Below, piece by piece: positions 13,172-14,445 of a DNA stretch of 14,445 nucleotides. The stretch spans positions 1-14,445 of the forward strand of contig JBKJLF010000837.1 in NCBI GenBank assembly GCA_046597185.1, written 5' to 3'. This stretch comes from CAMBDR01 sp046597185. GTDB taxonomy: Bacteria; Pseudomonadota; Gammaproteobacteria; Burkholderiales; Burkholderiaceae_D. Every line of letters begins with the position of its first letter. Within the stretch, counting starts at the first letter, position 1. Below the pieces are notes generated by a model. That model searched no databases. It was not told where the DNA came from and saw only the letters and a list, made by a program, of their open reading frames with translations. Both the position numbers and the translations under genes were made by a program.

Positions 13172-14445
13172 ATGAGTAACGCATTTCGTTTCGTAGCACG
13201 CCCTGTTCTGTTATCCGTGTTGGTTGCCAGCGCATGTAGCGTCATGGCAGCAGAGCGTGTTGATTTGGAAACTGGCCTGGCAGCCAGCAAAGTGGGTGCC
13301 AGCGCAACCGCACACAGCCTGACTGGCTTAAGCACCACCGAATTGAGAGCAGTTAAAACCCGCACACTTGCCAACGGTAAAGTCATCACCCGTTTCCAGC
13401 AATTCCATCAAGATGTGCCTGTCTACGGTGAAACCATTGTTGAGCGTCGTGACAGTGCTACTGCGCAACCAAGCCTGGTTGGCATCATGTTGAAAAACGT
13501 CGGTAATGATCTGCCAAGTATCAAACCCACTTTGAACGCACAAGCCGCGTTGCAACACGCTAAAACCCAAGCCGGCGCGCAGCAAAGCCGCAATGATCAG
13601 GTAAAACTGTATGTCAAGCAAGACGCTAACGGTGTGGCGTATCCTTTCTACCTGGTGTCGTTTGTGAACGAAAGCGCCAAAGATCCAAGCCGTCCGCATT
13701 TCATGATTCATGCCATTACTGGTGCCGTGCTTGAAAAATGGGAAGGCATCACCCACGTTGATGGCACCGGCCCTGGCGGCAACACTAAAACCGGCCAATA
13801 CGAGTTTCAAGTCGGCGGCAAATACGGCCCACTGAGCGTGACTCAGTCCGGCAGCACCTGCGCATTGGACAGTCCGAATGTTTTCACCGTCAATATGAAC
13901 GGCGGCTCCACTGCGACAGCAACCCACACGTTCACTTGCCCACGCAATACCGTGAAAGCCATCAACGGCGGTTTTGCGCCAATGAATGATGCGCACTTCT
14001 TTGGTAATGTCGTATTCAATATGTACCAAAGCTACCTCGGCGTTCGCCCCATCAGCCAAAAGCTGAAAATGCGTGTGCATTACAACAATGCCTATGAAAA
14101 TGCATTCTGGGATGGCTCACAAATGACCTTTGGCGATGGTGCCAGCACCTTCTACCCATTGGTTTCGCTCGACGTGGCAGCGCATGAAGTGTCACATGGC
14201 TTTACTGAACAAAATTCAAACCTGGAATATAAGCTCATGTCCGGCGGCATGAACGAAGCGTTCTCGGATATGGCAGGTGAAGCGGCTAAATTCTTTGCTC
14301 GCGGTACCAATGACTTCCTGGTAGGCGCAGAAATTTTCAAAGCCACCGGTGCATTACGCTATATGTGTAATCCAACCCAGGAAGTCATTGGTACCGCGAG
14401 CAAAGAATTTAGCCGCTTCACCTGCCATATCCGAGAACGCTTCGT
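13172..14445 (+). CDS. Secreted M4 zinc metalloprotease (thermolysin/vibriolysin type), 3' end missing
   Basis: The reading frame stays open to the window edge. Residues 1-26 are a signal peptide (cleavage after SVMA). Residues about 45-190 are the inhibitory propeptide (FTP and PepSY-like: TRFQQFHQDVPVYGETIV and PFYLVSFVNES). The mature enzyme starts near residue 196 at VDGTGPGGNTKTGQYEF, as in vibriolysin and Pseudomonas elastase. The zinc site is complete: H338-E339-V-S-H342 (AAHEVSHGFTEQNS) and E362 in GGMNEAFSD, with D366. The enzyme would degrade extracellular proteins and activate itself by cutting off its propeptide. The C-terminal catalytic half is beyond the window. From base 14377 (about residue 402) the sequence is the exact reverse complement of 14253-14321 and no longer resembles M4 proteases, so those last residues are probably an artefact. 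Confidence 0.93.
   Translation, partial: MSNAFRFVARPVLLSVLVASACSVMAAERVDLETGLAASKVGASATAHSLTGLSTTELRAVKTRTLANGKVITRFQQFHQDVPVYGETIVERRDSATAQPSLVGIMLKNVGNDLPSIKPTLNAQAALQHAKTQAGAQQSRNDQVKLYVKQDANGVAYPFYLVSFVNESAKDPSRPHFMIHAITGAVLEKWEGITHVDGTGPGGNTKTGQYEFQVGGKYGPLSVTQSGSTCALDSPNVFTVNMNGGSTATATHTFTCPRNTVKAINGGFAPMNDAHFFGNVVFNMYQSYLGVRPISQKLKMRVHYNNAYENAFWDGSQMTFGDGASTFYPLVSLDVAAHEVSHGFTEQNSNLEYKLMSGGMNEAFSDMAGEAAKFFARGTNDFLVGAEIFKATGALRYMCNPTQEVIGTASKEFSRFTCHIRERF
14253..14321 (+). repeat. 69-bp inverted repeat, left arm
   Basis: This stretch, inside the conserved GMNEAFSD region of the protease gene, is exactly reverse-complementary to 14377-14445. The arms are separated by 55 bases. As the left arm codes for conserved M4 residues, it is the original. 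Confidence 0.9.
14377..14445 (-). repeat. 69-bp inverted repeat, right arm (probable fold-back artefact)
   Basis: Exact reverse complement of 14253-14321, ending at the last base of the window. It replaces the expected continuation of the protease gene after RYMCNPTQ. The junction sits at CCAGG, which may have served as microhomology. A polymerase template switch or an assembly error at a contig end is the likely cause. Confidence 0.85.

Noticed and set aside
13328..14080. 250-residue minus-strand reading frame
   Set aside because: It lies wholly antisense to the M4 protease, whose motifs are clear; it is a shadow of that gene.

Overview
The window looks like accessory chromosomal DNA from a Gram-negative, probably environmental proteobacterium. 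A beta- or gammaproteobacterium is a guess from style only: moderate GC, several Sec-exported proteins and a vibriolysin-type protease. No rRNA, tRNA, CRISPR array or intact insertion sequence was seen. Intact genes alternate with stretches of broken gene fragments.

Layout. 1-1400: the AT-rich end of an unknown gene, then an unknown gene split by about 400 bp that carries an amidase fragment; a 12-bp direct repeat flanks this piece. 1378-2091: a minus-strand VapC-type PIN toxin and Phd/YefM-type antitoxin with a palindromic operator. 2100-4770: a two-gene unit (a lipoprotein with a CxxCH haem motif and a small periplasmic protein) lying between two perfect 65-bp direct repeats. The repeats come from the 3' end of another PIN-domain gene. 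4805-8212: a tight four-gene minus-strand operon (DUF456 membrane protein, DUF3616 protein, diacylglycerol/sphingosine-kinase-like enzyme, metallophosphoesterase) with TTG and GTG starts and 4-bp or abutting junctions. 8335-9087: an orphan signal-peptide-like micro-ORF and a small exported protein. 9250-10443: a secreted endonuclease I-family nuclease with a PPC-like domain. 10450-10985: a frameshifted minus-strand gene remnant. 11114-12022: a periplasmic solute-binding-like protein. 12105-12711: a GNAT acetyltransferase next to the tail of a VOC/glyoxalase gene. 13041-14445: an M4 (thermolysin-like) protease behind a leader that can form three consecutive hairpins.

How the genes may work together. 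The 4.8-8.2 kb operon pairs a lipid-kinase-like protein with a phosphoesterase and a small membrane protein, which suggests envelope lipid or phosphate metabolism; this is inference. The nuclease and M4 protease are exported degradative enzymes that would let the cell use external DNA and protein.

Most notable points. (1) The last 69 bases are an exact reverse complement of 14253-14321, so the 3' end is probably a fold-back chimera and the final ~23 residues of the protease should not be trusted. (2) A 400-bp amidase fragment is inserted between 12-bp direct repeats. (3) The haem-lipoprotein pair is bracketed by 65-bp direct repeats, as expected of an integrated circle or a duplication. (4) The protease gene has a three-hairpin leader.
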